NCBI RefSeq assembly: GCF_934668725.1
Contig: NZ_CAKUOF010000004.1
Coordinates: 186,001 to 250,000 of the forward strand
DNA length: 64,000 nt
Source of the DNA: an uncultured Dysgonomonas sp.
GTDB taxonomy: Bacteria > Bacteroidota > Bacteroidia > Bacteroidales > Dysgonomonadaceae
Direction of reading: 5' to 3'
A program made the translations under genes and the position numbers. Below, one piece after another: positions 17,719-26,778 of this stretch. The notes beneath the pieces are model-generated. The model did not search any database. It saw only the letters and a program-made list of their open reading frames with translations, and had not been told where the DNA came from. Numbering within the stretch: position 1 is the first letter of the stretch; every line of letters starts with the position of its first letter.

Positions 17719-17760
17719 AAAAAGTCAGAGTAGTCATTTAGATACTCTGACTTTTATTTT
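17719..17760 (+). terminator. intrinsic terminator after flavodoxin
   Basis: AAAAGTCAGAGTA (17720-17732) pairs perfectly with TACTCTGACTTTT (17743-17755) around a 10-nt loop and is followed by ATTTT. It closes the lipoate/2-oxoacid block. Confidence 0.85.
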
Positions 17761-17785
17761 ATGCAGATTTTGAATCATCCTATTT

Positions 17786-17814
17786 TTTGATTAACATTTT
17801 TTTTGCTAATTTTG
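17786..17814 (+). promoter_or_regulatory. promoter for plsC-like gene
   Basis: TTTG at 17786-17789 (-33) and TAATTTTG at 17807-17814 (-7), 17 nt apart, fit the Bacteroidetes promoter TTTG/TAnnTTTG. The -7 element ends 22 nt before the start codon. Confidence 0.6.
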
Positions 17815-17836
17815 AATATCATTGAACTTGTAAATT

Positions 17837-18571
17837 ATGCAAAAACTAATATCATACCCACTTTCCGTTGTTTATTATCTTCTTTTTTTACTGATTCTAC
17901 TGGTTTTTCACCCTATCCAATGGGTATGTTTTAATTGGTTTGGGTATGATGCCCATAAAAAGAGTGTAGATATTTTAAACTTCTTTTTAACGATAAATAC
18001 CTATATTTTAGGAACAACCTACAAAGTCGAGAATTTGGAGCGTCTGCCACAAGGAGTACCTATTATAATAGCTGCAAACCATCAGAGTTTGTATGATATT
18101 TCCGGCATTTTGTGGTTTATGAGAAAAGTACATCCTAAGTTTATAAGTAAAATAGAACTAGGTAAAGGCATTCCTAGTATATCCTACAATTTGAATCATG
18201 GAGGTTCGGTTCTTATTGATAGAAAGGATGCTAAACAATCGTTATCTGCTATAAAGAAAATGGCTGATTATATCGAAACAACAAAGCGTACAGCAGTAAT
18301 TTTTCCAGAAGGAACACGGAGTAAAACCGGTAAACCGGGTCCCTTTGCTGAAAATGGATTAAAAATACTTTGTAAATACGCACCATCTGCATATATAGTG
18401 CCTGTGACAATTAATAATTCATGGAAAATGACCAAATGGGGTTCTTTTCCAATGGGCTTAGGAAATAAGTTGATATTTACCATTCACGAGCCTTTTGCCG
18501 TGAAAGATTTACCATTCACTGAAATTTTCGAAAGGGTTGAAAAAGAAGTTGTTGAGGCAATTATTCTGTGA
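17837..18571 (+). CDS. plsC: 1-acyl-sn-glycerol-3-phosphate acyltransferase
   Basis: The 244-residue membrane-associated enzyme has an N-terminal hydrophobic anchor (about 10-35) and the acyltransferase motifs NHQSLYD (HxxxxD), around residues 80-86, and FPEGTRSKTG. It would acylate lysophosphatidate in phospholipid synthesis. Paralogues of this family can act on lyso-ornithine lipids or other acceptors, so the substrate is inferred. It has its own promoter-like sequence and is followed by an acyl-ACP desaturase gene, making a small lipid-related pair. Confidence 0.88.
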   Translation: MQKLISYPLSVVYYLLFLLILLVFHPIQWVCFNWFGYDAHKKSVDILNFFLTINTYILGTTYKVENLERLPQGVPIIIAANHQSLYDISGILWFMRKVHPKFISKIELGKGIPSISYNLNHGGSVLIDRKDAKQSLSAIKKMADYIETTKRTAVIFPEGTRSKTGKPGPFAENGLKILCKYAPSAYIVPVTINNSWKMTKWGSFPMGLGNKLIFTIHEPFAVKDLPFTEIFERVEKEVVEAIIL

Positions 18572-18578
18572 TTTTTAT

Positions 18579-18616
18579 GACTATATATTTTATGATATAG
18601 ATAAAATATATGAGTC
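18579..18616 (+). terminator. AT-rich hairpin after plsC-like gene
   Basis: GACTATATATTTTAT (18579-18593) complements ATAAAATATATGAGTC (18601-18616) with a single bulge and a 7-nt loop. Only a weak T run follows. Confidence 0.45.
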
Positions 18617-18739
18617 TTAGATAAGGAGTTCTGTAAAATAAATAATTCAGAATACAGTCTTTATTATTAATTTCTAAATCCTATTTTTTACTTGTTAATT
18701 CCAAATTAAGTCCTGAAAACCAATTATATCAATATATGA

Positions 18740-18769
18740 TTTGCAAAGTTATTTAATACAGTAATTTTG
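18740..18769 (+). promoter_or_regulatory. candidate promoter for acyl-ACP desaturase
   Basis: TTTG (18740-18743) and TAATTTTG (18762-18769) are separated by 18 nt, the Bacteroidetes -33/-7 arrangement. The element is identical in sequence to that of the upstream gene at 17807. Confidence 0.5.
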
Positions 18770-18951
18770 TTTGTTATCTTTAATTCTTCTCTGTCAAATC
18801 ATCTAATTTATTCTTGAAATAAATATTCACTTATAGTCATTTATAAATAATCTTAACTTTACTCTAAATCTACCTTTTTTCTAATTTATTTACTGGATTA
18901 AAAAATAGGAGCTATATTAATAAGGAAGATTTATTTCTAATATATATTACA

Positions 18952-19938
18952 ATGTCTATAAAGAATATTCGCCTCGAAGTTATGCGCTTCTTGGAAAAGA
19001 ATGTCGATACTTTTATCGATCAATATTTAATACCAATTGAAAAAATCTGGCAACCGACAGATTATTTGCCCAATTCACAAGAGGAGACTTTCTTTGAGGA
19101 AGTTACAGAGTTACGAGAATTGGCTAAAGATCTTCCATATGATTTTTGGGTTGTGCTAGTCGGCGATACTATTACTGAAGAGGCTTTACCTACATACGAA
19201 TCGTGGCTAATGGAGGTAGAAGGTGTCAATAATATTGAACGCAATGGCTGGTCGAAATGGATCAGACACTGGACAAGCGAAGAAAATCGCCATGGAGATT
19301 TGTTAAACAAGTATCTATATTTGTCAGGTAGGGTAAACATGAAAGAAGTTGAAATAACTACTCAACATCTGATAAGTGATGGCTTTGATATTGGTACAGG
19401 CCGTGATCCCTATAAAAATTTTGTATATACAAGTTTTCAAGAGCTAGCAACTTTTATTTCACATAATAGAGTGGCCGAATTAGCGAAAAAGGTAGGAGAT
19501 GATAAGTTATCGCGCATGTGTAAACGTATTGCAAGCGATGAGATGAGGCATCACTATGCATATAGCGAGTTTGTAAAAAGTATATTTGAAGTCGATCCTA
19601 GTGAAATGATGTTGGCATTTCAATATATGATGAAACAAAAAATAGTTATGCCTGCCCATTTTTTGAGAGAATCAGGTCAAAAAATAAGTACGGCATTTGA
19701 ACAGTTTTCTAATGCAGCTCAACGTATGGGAGTTTATACAGCCAGAGATTATGTAGACATTATGCAGAAGCTGATCGATAAATGGCAAATCGATAAAATT
19801 ACGGGGCTGACAGATGAGGCGGAACGAGCTCGTGATTTTTTAATGAAATTGCCTGCCCGCATGGCCAAAATTTCAGAGCGATTAGTTGTTCCTGTTGATT
19901 CTTATATATTTAAATGGGTACAACCTGCAGTAAAGTAA
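18952..19938 (+). CDS. acyl-[acyl-carrier-protein] desaturase
   Basis: The 328-residue soluble di-iron protein belongs to the stearoyl-ACP desaturase family. Iron-ligand motifs are visible: TEEALPTY (Glu76/77), SEENRHGDLL with Glu111 and His114 (ExxH), Glu164 in SFQELATF, and SDEMRHH with Glu197 and His200 (ExxH). It would insert a cis double bond into acyl-ACP using O2 and reduced ferredoxin or flavodoxin. An O2-dependent desaturase, if expressed, suggests the organism tolerates some oxygen. A terminator follows directly. Confidence 0.9.
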   Translation: MSIKNIRLEVMRFLEKNVDTFIDQYLIPIEKIWQPTDYLPNSQEETFFEEVTELRELAKDLPYDFWVVLVGDTITEEALPTYESWLMEVEGVNNIERNGWSKWIRHWTSEENRHGDLLNKYLYLSGRVNMKEVEITTQHLISDGFDIGTGRDPYKNFVYTSFQELATFISHNRVAELAKKVGDDKLSRMCKRIASDEMRHHYAYSEFVKSIFEVDPSEMMLAFQYMMKQKIVMPAHFLRESGQKISTAFEQFSNAAQRMGVYTARDYVDIMQKLIDKWQIDKITGLTDEAERARDFLMKLPARMAKISERLVVPVDSYIFKWVQPAVK

Positions 19939-19958
19939 CGTATTCATCATTGATGAAT

Positions 19959-19996
19959 AAAAAAGGAGATTTCTGTTTCAGAAATCTCCTTTTTTA
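19959..19996 (+). terminator. intrinsic terminator after desaturase
   Basis: AAAAAGGAGATTTCTG (19960-19975) pairs with CAGAAATCTCCTTTTT (19979-19994) around a 3-nt TTT loop, ending in a T run. Classical strong terminator. Confidence 0.9.
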
Positions 19997-20093
19997 TTTG
20001 AGTATAGATTTTATTTTTACTTATAACTATTATTCAAGAAAGAATAATAACTGTTATCTTTAGAAATTATAACCGTGATAATTCTAAAATAAC

Positions 20094-23000
20094 ATGCAAA
20101 AACAATCTTTTAAGTTAATCTTATTCCTACTCTGTTTATTGTTCTCAACTCCAATCCTTTTTTCTCAACAAATTAATTCAGATGTGTTATATAAGTTTGT
20201 GAGCCCTTCCGGTCTAGTGCTGGATAATACAGGTACTCCCACTAATAGTGCTCAATTGTACTTATCCAAAGATAAAAAAGGAAATGAAGGTCAGGTCTGG
20301 AAAATTACAAAACTTGAAAATGGTTATTATACAATTACTAATCCTTTTATAAATAAGAGTATTGATAATGATAATATTACTACAGGAAATGGAAATGCTG
20401 TCGTTCAATGGGATGCAAGTAATTCGAATGAAAATCAGCATTGGAAATTTGCTATAACAGGTACGGGAGCTTATGCCATTACACATAAAAATAGTGGTAT
20501 GACTCTGGCTTTTACCGGAGAAGACGTTGAAGGATCAAAAATATATCAGTTGCCAAGTTCTTCCCAATTGTGGAGGCTGGTTCCTACAAGTTTAAAAGCA
20601 CCTAAGGAAATAAAAGTGAAACGAAGTAAGAATGACTGGGAAAATGAAACCATTTTTGCTATCAATAAAGAACCGGGACATGTGACTTATATTCCTTTTC
20701 CATCTGTAGAAAGTTTGAAGGCAGATAAAAGCTTTGACCAGCCTTGGTTAGAACCGTCGTCTTCATTCTATCAATCATTGAATGGTAATTGGAAGTTTAA
20801 TTGGGTGAAGCAGCCCTCGGAGCGTCCTGCTGATTTTTATAAAATGAATTATGATGTATCTTCATGGAAAGAAATTCCTGTACCTTCTAATTGGGAAATG
20901 CATGGATATGGAACTCCTATTTATACGAATATAACCTATCCTCATAAGAATAATCCTCCTTTTATTCAACCTCAAAGAGGATATACAAATGAAGTAGAAG
21001 TTAATCCTGTAGGATCGTACCGCCGTAATTTTTCAATTCCTACGGATTGGGACGGAAAAGAAATTTTCTTGCACTTTGATGGTGTTTACAGTGGACTTTA
21101 TGTGTGGATTAATGGTAAAAAAGTAGGCTATAGTCAAGGTGCGAATAATGTTGCCGAATTTAATATTACTGATTATGTAAAAGCCGGTGAGAATACTATT
21201 GCAGCAGAAGTATACCGATGGACAGATGGTAGTTATATCGAAGATCAAGATATGTTCCGTTTGAGTGGAATTCATAGAAACGTTTTTATATATGCTACCC
21301 CGAAAGTACATGTGCGTGATTATTTTCTGTTATCTGAATTTGTTGTGGATGATTACGGATCGGCAACTTTTGGAGTGAAGGCGTCTGTGAAAAATTATGA
21401 TAAAAAAGCTTCGCAGCCTGTCATTATGAATATTTCTTTATTAGATAGTTCTGATAATGAAGTCGCCAATCAGTCTCAAGAGATTCCGGCATTGAAAAGT
21501 GAGCAAGAACTTGATTTTGATCTGAAGACAAGAGTAGATAACCCTCTTTTATGGTCGGCAGAAAAGCCCAATTTATATACTGCTATTGTGACATTGAAAG
21601 ACAGCAATGGTAAAGTCTTGGAAGCAATGTCTTCTAAATTTGGATTCAGAAAAATAGAGATAAAGAATAAGCGTGTGTATGTAAATAATGAACAGGTTTT
21701 CTTCAAAGGAGTGAACAGGCATGATATTCATCCCCAGTATGGGAAAGCAGTTCCTGTTGAGTCTATGATGCAGGATATATTATTGATGAAACAACATAAC
21801 TTGAATACCATCCGAACAAGCCACTATCCCAATGATCCACGTATGTATGCGATGTTTGACTATTATGGATTATATGTAATAGACGAAGCCGACCTTGAAA
21901 ATCATGGAAATCATTCAATTAGTGATATGCCTAGTTGGTTGCCTGCTTTTAAGGATAGAGTAGAACGTATGATTCACCGTGATAAAAATCATCCGTCTGT
22001 TATTTTCTGGTCAATGGGCAATGAAGGTGGAAATGGTAAGAATTTTGATGAAGTATGTAAATTAACACGGACTCTCGATCCGTCCCGTATCGTACATTAT
22101 GAAGGGCGAAACGAGTCGGCTGATATTGATTCTCATATGTATCCTTCATTAGAGAGGATGGCTGCGTTTGATCAGCAAACATCAGATAAACCTTATTTTT
22201 TGTGTGAATATGCACATGCAATGGGGAATGCAGTCGGTAACTTAGCTGAGTATTGGGATTATATTGAAAACAAGTCGCAGCGTATGATTGGCGGTTGTAT
22301 TTGGGATTGGGTGGATCAAGGTATTAATATGCCGGGAAGACCTCAAGATCAGTATTATCTAGGGGGGGATTTTGGTGATAAGCCCAATGATTTTGACTTT
22401 GTCTGCAATGGTCTTACAACTCCCGACCGTAGAGTTACAGCCAAATTGTTAGAGGTTAAAAAGATATATCAATATATCAAGTTCAAGCCATTATCTCTGG
22501 TTAGTGGTAAAATAGAAATAGAGAATAAATATGACTTTACCAATTTAAATGATTTTAATATTACTTGGGAGATAATTAAAGATGGTATGAAATTCGAATC
22601 AGGTATGATTGAATCTCTGGATCTTTCTCCCAATCAGAAGACTGTGATTACAGTTCCGTACAATAAAAATCTGGAGGCAGGCAGTGAATATTTTTTGAAT
22701 GTATATTTCAGTCTTAAAAATGAAACTAGTTGGGGTAAGCCGGGGAATATTGTTGCAAGTGAGCAGTTTGCTCTGAATGATCGTCAGCCCTTGTCAAATA
22801 TGGATGTTTCTTCTATGCCGGAGATAGTAGTAACAGAACAGGGGAATAACTTAAATATTAGTGGTGATAGGTTTAAAACCATTTTTGACATATCTCAGGG
22901 AATCATGACTTCTTTGCAATATAATGGACAAGAAATGATCTATAGTGGGAAAGGATTTAATTTGAATTGGTATCGAAGTGTAAATAACGATAAATATACC

Positions 23001-23684
23001 GATCAGAACTATCATCCAACAACCAATGATAAACCGATATTTAGTTATCAGGTAGCTAATGATAAAAAATCAGTTGCGATTATAGCTAGTACTGTTGCCA
23101 CTATTACCAGTGAAAAACCGGTAAAAATACCTTATCTTATAAAGTATACTATTTATTCTGATGGAACAATCGACGTAGATGCCTCTTTTAATTCGGCTTC
23201 AATGGGTTCTATCATTCGCCGATTAGGTTTGCAAATAGTTTTACCTTCGGGTATGGAGAATATCCGTTATTATGGACATGGACCTCATGAAAATTATTCG
23301 GACAGAAAACATGCGGCTTTTATAGGAGAATACGTAACTACAGCTAAAGAAATGGAAGCAGAGCATTATGTCCGTTCGCAAAGTATGGGTAATCGCGAAG
23401 ATATCAGATGGATTGAGATAACTAATAATAACAAGCAAGGTTTGAAGATATCTTCTAAAGATAAACTTAGTTTTGCAGCTTTGCATTTTCCAGATCAAAC
23501 ATTGTGGGATGCTGTACATGATTTTAAATTGGATGAATTGCGTAAGCCTGAAATTTATTTAAGTTTAGATGCCATTCAGCAAGGTTTAGGCAATGCGAGT
23601 TGTGGCCCTCTTCCTTTATCTGAATATATGATTCCAGCAAATGCAAATATTAGTTATTCGTTTAGAATACAGGCTGTAAAATAA
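20094..23684 (+). CDS. secreted GH2 beta-galactosidase with ricin-like lectin domain
   Basis: The 1196-residue protein has a signal peptide (to about residue 25, FSQQ) and a ricin-type beta-trefoil-like segment (about 28-165). The latter has repeats ending in QVWKITKLENGYY, QHWKFAITGTGAY and SQLWRLVP. LacZ-like GH2 domains follow: EPSSSFYQSLNGNWKFNW, PVPSNWEMHGYGTPIY, and PVGSYRRNF. The acid/base is Glu644 in SMGNEGGNG and the nucleophile Glu705 in CEYAHAMGN. The C-terminal bgal small-chain domain (GPHENYSDR) completes it. Lectin fusion suggests binding of galactose-containing glycans; this is inference. It stands alone between two terminators. Confidence 0.9.
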   Translation: MQKQSFKLILFLLCLLFSTPILFSQQINSDVLYKFVSPSGLVLDNTGTPTNSAQLYLSKDKKGNEGQVWKITKLENGYYTITNPFINKSIDNDNITTGNGNAVVQWDASNSNENQHWKFAITGTGAYAITHKNSGMTLAFTGEDVEGSKIYQLPSSSQLWRLVPTSLKAPKEIKVKRSKNDWENETIFAINKEPGHVTYIPFPSVESLKADKSFDQPWLEPSSSFYQSLNGNWKFNWVKQPSERPADFYKMNYDVSSWKEIPVPSNWEMHGYGTPIYTNITYPHKNNPPFIQPQRGYTNEVEVNPVGSYRRNFSIPTDWDGKEIFLHFDGVYSGLYVWINGKKVGYSQGANNVAEFNITDYVKAGENTIAAEVYRWTDGSYIEDQDMFRLSGIHRNVFIYATPKVHVRDYFLLSEFVVDDYGSATFGVKASVKNYDKKASQPVIMNISLLDSSDNEVANQSQEIPALKSEQELDFDLKTRVDNPLLWSAEKPNLYTAIVTLKDSNGKVLEAMSSKFGFRKIEIKNKRVYVNNEQVFFKGVNRHDIHPQYGKAVPVESMMQDILLMKQHNLNTIRTSHYPNDPRMYAMFDYYGLYVIDEADLENHGNHSISDMPSWLPAFKDRVERMIHRDKNHPSVIFWSMGNEGGNGKNFDEVCKLTRTLDPSRIVHYEGRNESADIDSHMYPSLERMAAFDQQTSDKPYFLCEYAHAMGNAVGNLAEYWDYIENKSQRMIGGCIWDWVDQGINMPGRPQDQYYLGGDFGDKPNDFDFVCNGLTTPDRRVTAKLLEVKKIYQYIKFKPLSLVSGKIEIENKYDFTNLNDFNITWEIIKDGMKFESGMIESLDLSPNQKTVITVPYNKNLEAGSEYFLNVYFSLKNETSWGKPGNIVASEQFALNDRQPLSNMDVSSMPEIVVTEQGNNLNISGDRFKTIFDISQGIMTSLQYNGQEMIYSGKGFNLNWYRSVNNDKYTDQNYHPTTNDKPIFSYQVANDKKSVAIIASTVATITSEKPVKIPYLIKYTIYSDGTIDVDASFNSASMGSIIRRLGLQIVLPSGMENIRYYGHGPHENYSDRKHAAFIGEYVTTAKEMEAEHYVRSQSMGNREDIRWIEITNNNKQGLKISSKDKLSFAALHFPDQTLWDAVHDFKLDELRKPEIYLSLDAIQQGLGNASCGPLPLSEYMIPANANISYSFRIQAVK

Positions 23685-23812
23685 GTCAGCAAAGGCCATA
23701 ATGACGAAGCTTATTTTGACTTATGGAAATCTTTAGAACATAATCATCCGATTGAATAAATAGAGAAAATTTTTCCGGTTAGAAATCCTATGATTTGGAT
23801 TAAATATTAAAT

Positions 23813-23855
23813 AAAGAAGACCGATTACTTAAATTTAAAGTAATCGGTCTTCTTT
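23813..23855. terminator. bidirectional terminator between GH2 and urea transporter
   Basis: AAAGAAGACCGATTACTT (23813-23830) and its complement (23838-23855) form an 18-bp stem around a 7-nt AT loop between two converging genes. A runs precede and T runs follow, so it can serve both strands. Confidence 0.85.
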
Positions 23856-23876
23856 CGAGAGAGTCTGAAAGGGTAT

Positions 23877-24764
23877 TTATTCAGTATCGGAGGAAGGTAT
23901 AAATTTTTTAACTAATATATCCCTGATAATTAGGGTTAGCCATGTACCCAATACAAATGGAAATGTGAGTACGGGTAAATCGAGTCTGAGCATGACCTCT
24001 TCAGTAAGACCGGATAATAGAATAGCAATAACTACGTAGATACCGTTTATCTTCTTTGGACCCGAAAATACTATTGCACATAATACTGCATTGAAACTAA
24101 ACATTCCAAGTTTAACATCTTCAATACGGTCTTTTAACAAGATGGCAACTATAACTCCGAATAATGCACCAAATAAACCGTACAATGCAGCTGTCGGAGA
24201 ACTCATATAAACTGCAATAAAAAATATAACTCCAGATAAAAGGCTTCCTTGAAAAATCACTTCACCAAATCCTAAGCCATAGTCCAGAATAGAGAACGGA
24301 TGGTAGTGTATAAGTTCTTCTAGATAATCAGGAGCAGCATCAGGAATAGGACTGACATTGTGGAATATATATAACGATATCCAAGTCAGAACGATAAAAG
24401 GAAAAGTAAATACGGGAATTTTCTTTTCAAGACAAAAATTCATTATCAAGGTACTTATTGCAGACAATATAATAATCGCAATCCATATGGTTACAGTTGG
24501 CTCGAAAAATGCAATAAGAGCTACCCCTACCAATGTTGCATTAAAACCATAAAGTCCTGAGTTAATATTATCCTCATTGAATTTTAGAATTTTAGCAGTT
24601 AATGTTCCCACTAATACAGCGACTACAGCAGCAACGGCCATCAGGGGAGAATTTATAAGAATACCTAAAAGAAATAGTAAGCCTGTCAGCGTATTATTCT
24701 GCAACATAATCTGTCCTATACCTTTAAGGTAAGGGTCCCAGATATATACTTTATCAGTTTTCAT
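23877..24764 (-). CDS. urea transporter (UT family)
   Basis: The 295-residue inner-membrane protein has about ten hydrophobic segments arranged as two similar halves. The repeated signature is near SGLYGFNATLVGVAL in the first half and LGMFSFNAVLCAIVF in the second, which is the urea-channel/transporter (SLC14) pattern. It would pass urea to the cytosolic urease encoded upstream on the same strand. It is the last gene of the urease island, 40 nt after the porin gene, and is closed by the bidirectional terminator. Confidence 0.88.
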   Translation of the reverse strand: MKTDKVYIWDPYLKGIGQIMLQNNTLTGLLFLLGILINSPLMAVAAVVAVLVGTLTAKILKFNEDNINSGLYGFNATLVGVALIAFFEPTVTIWIAIIILSAISTLIMNFCLEKKIPVFTFPFIVLTWISLYIFHNVSPIPDAAPDYLEELIHYHPFSILDYGLGFGEVIFQGSLLSGVIFFIAVYMSSPTAALYGLFGALFGVIVAILLKDRIEDVKLGMFSFNAVLCAIVFSGPKKINGIYVVIAILLSGLTEEVMLRLDLPVLTFPFVLGTWLTLIIRDILVKKFIPSSDTE

Positions 24765-24804
24765 TGTGATATTTATTTAAGAGTTGAATTGCTAATTGTT
24801 AATA

Positions 24805-25989
24805 CTAAAATAATACAAGCGGACTTATAATTCCGACAAGTATCTGTCCTGTATTATAATTCGATTGATCCAAATGTGTTTTAGCATAATCAGTGAAGTT
24901 ATTATAACGTCCTACATAAGCTGCAAAAAGCTTTACGTTATAGGGTTGATATATATGATATTCGATAGCAGCAGTAAAACCCCACTGCGTTCTAATGCGA
25001 TCTGTTTTGTCAGGACTCGTATCAGGATTTCCATCCCAGTAATTGGAATTTGTCATACCCATAATAGTCGTACTCCATTTGGGAGCAAAAAAGTATTCGG
25101 CTCTTACCCAGTGTTCCATATATTTTACATCTTTTGCTCTATGGGCAAAATTATATCCTAGTATATTGCTTACAACACCTGTATTATCTAAATCTTCGGT
25201 ACTATATTTAAAATCATATTGCAGGGTAAGATTGGGTAGCTTTAGTTGATTTCCTAGTGCTAAAAGATTCCAATGTTGATTTTTTGCTAAATTATATATA
25301 CTGTAACTCCACATTGTACTGAATTTATTGTCAATAAAGTTACCTTTCCAATTAAAAGTACCCCCTAGAGGAACTCTGGCTGCCTCAACTCCGGGTGTAT
25401 CTCCATAACGCCATTCAAATGAGCGACTGTTAGAATTTACAACCTGAACAGTAAGACTCTGATCGGGTACAACATCCCAACTGGCTTTTACTCCTGATAA
25501 GAAGAAGTCCCCGTATTGTACCATATCATTGTAAGTGTACATATAGACCGGGTTTAAGAATAATTCATAACTACCCCATTCTGATAACATTTTACCTGCA
25601 GTAAGTGAAAAGTCGGGTGATACATAGTAGCTTACATTAGCTAAATCAATAGAGTGTTTTAACCCGTCTGTAGTATTTGGGTCGCTGGAGTTATTAGAGT
25701 ATCTGTCTCTAAAAGTGAAACCAATTTTATCTGTAACTTTTCCGGAGATTTCTAGCCGAAACTCGTTCATCTGAAATCTCGAATTCTCAAAATTACTATT
25801 GGTAAAGTTACTATTCAATGCAAATCTCATATTTGCAATCATGTTTACATCCTTAAAGTACTTTCCTTTATTCAAAGAAATAAGCGGCTGATTCGGGGAA
25901 TCTCCAGAATCAAACTCTGAGTTTGTATCCTGAGCTGATGTATAGCAGCAGAAAAGGATACTGATCATCAGTAAAATAACCTTTTTCAT
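24805..25989 (-). CDS. outer-membrane porin, urease-associated
   Basis: The 394-residue protein has a signal peptide (cleavage near YTSAQ, residue 20) and a mature chain rich in alternating aromatic/polar strands. It ends with a terminal phenylalanine (SPLVLF), as in outer-membrane beta-barrels. The general pattern (EFRLEISGKVTDKIGFTFRDR, LTAGKMLSEWGSYE) resembles phosphate-selective porin O/P-like families of Bacteroidota. Between the urea transporter and nickel-permease genes it may let urea or nickel cross the outer membrane; that role is inferred from position only. Confidence 0.75.
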   Translation of the reverse strand: MKKVILLMISILFCCYTSAQDTNSEFDSGDSPNQPLISLNKGKYFKDVNMIANMRFALNSNFTNSNFENSRFQMNEFRLEISGKVTDKIGFTFRDRYSNNSSDPNTTDGLKHSIDLANVSYYVSPDFSLTAGKMLSEWGSYELFLNPVYMYTYNDMVQYGDFFLSGVKASWDVVPDQSLTVQVVNSNSRSFEWRYGDTPGVEAARVPLGGTFNWKGNFIDNKFSTMWSYSIYNLAKNQHWNLLALGNQLKLPNLTLQYDFKYSTEDLDNTGVVSNILGYNFAHRAKDVKYMEHWVRAEYFFAPKWSTTIMGMTNSNYWDGNPDTSPDKTDRIRTQWGFTAAIEYHIYQPYNVKLFAAYVGRYNNFTDYAKTHLDQSNYNTGQILVGIISPLVLF

Positions 25990-26069
25990 AAAATTTTGTA
26001 TTAATGTTTGTACTAATCCTAAAAAATATATTGATAGTGAAATATCGATAATCTAGTTGACAATCTAGA

Positions 26070-26771
26070 TTACCAGTTCCATAAGAGCATTCCCGCTCCA
26101 CATATTGTTACTACCCCTCCACTAATTGCATATGAATATCGCTCTATGATATTTGTTTTGACCATCGAATAGCCATAGTATCCCAGTAAAACGATACTAA
26201 GCATCGTTACTACTGTTGCAGTTGTGAAGGTTCCTATTATTAATAAAATCTCCGTAATCGATCTGGTTACACCGGAATAGAATAAGAGAGGAATAATAGG
26301 TTCGCTTGGGCCCATTATAAAAATAGCCAGCAATATCCATGGAGTAACTTTTACACGATTTTGTGGGTATACTGTGTCACCATGTTTATGGGTATACACA
26401 TAAATATCATCACCACTATAAACGTCGAAATGTTTATGAGCTTTGTTTGTATATGCTTTATAGAGTCCCCATAAAAGATATACAGCCCCCAGTGCAAGTA
26501 TACCCCAAGCTGCAATGTTACCTCTGATGTCTTGAAACCAATCGAGCCTCGATAATTGCCAACCTAAAATTAAACCAAGTAATCCGATTAGGACTGAACT
26601 CAAAACATGTCCTATTCCGCATGCAATAGTCCACATAGCTGTTGTAAATAATGACCACTTTTTTGCACGAGAGAAAAAAATAAAAGGCAAGTAATGATCG
26701 GGGCCCGATGCTGTGTGTATAAAACTAATAGCCATTGTTGTTAAGAGGAGAGTCAAAAATTCGGCGTTCAT
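26070..26771 (-). CDS. nickel-type permease (UreH/NicO-like)
   Basis: The 233-residue polytopic membrane protein has about six hydrophobic segments. It carries HTASGPDHYLPF near residue 19, similar to the HxxxxDH motif of nickel/cobalt permeases. A histidine-containing hydrophilic loop (AHKHFDVYSGDD, YTHKHGDTV) lies at about 110-135. MGPSEPIIPLL is a second conserved helix. Position 7 nt after ureD in the urease operon supports nickel supply for the metallocentre. The exact family (UreH versus TauE/SafE-like) needs a profile search. Confidence 0.72.
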   Translation of the reverse strand: MNAEFLTLLLTTMAISFIHTASGPDHYLPFIFFSRAKKWSLFTTAMWTIACGIGHVLSSVLIGLLGLILGWQLSRLDWFQDIRGNIAAWGILALGAVYLLWGLYKAYTNKAHKHFDVYSGDDIYVYTHKHGDTVYPQNRVKVTPWILLAIFIMGPSEPIIPLLFYSGVTRSITEILLIIGTFTTATVVTMLSIVLLGYYGYSMVKTNIIERYSYAISGGVVTICGAGMLLWNW

Positions 26772-26778
26772 GCAATAT

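Larger units (their letters stand above)
18572..18951. other. AT-rich intergenic region before desaturase
   Basis: A hairpin lies at its start and a good promoter candidate at 18740-18769. The remaining bases are highly AT-rich without an open frame. If the promoter is used, the desaturase mRNA has an untranslated leader of roughly 175 nt. Confidence 0.5.
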
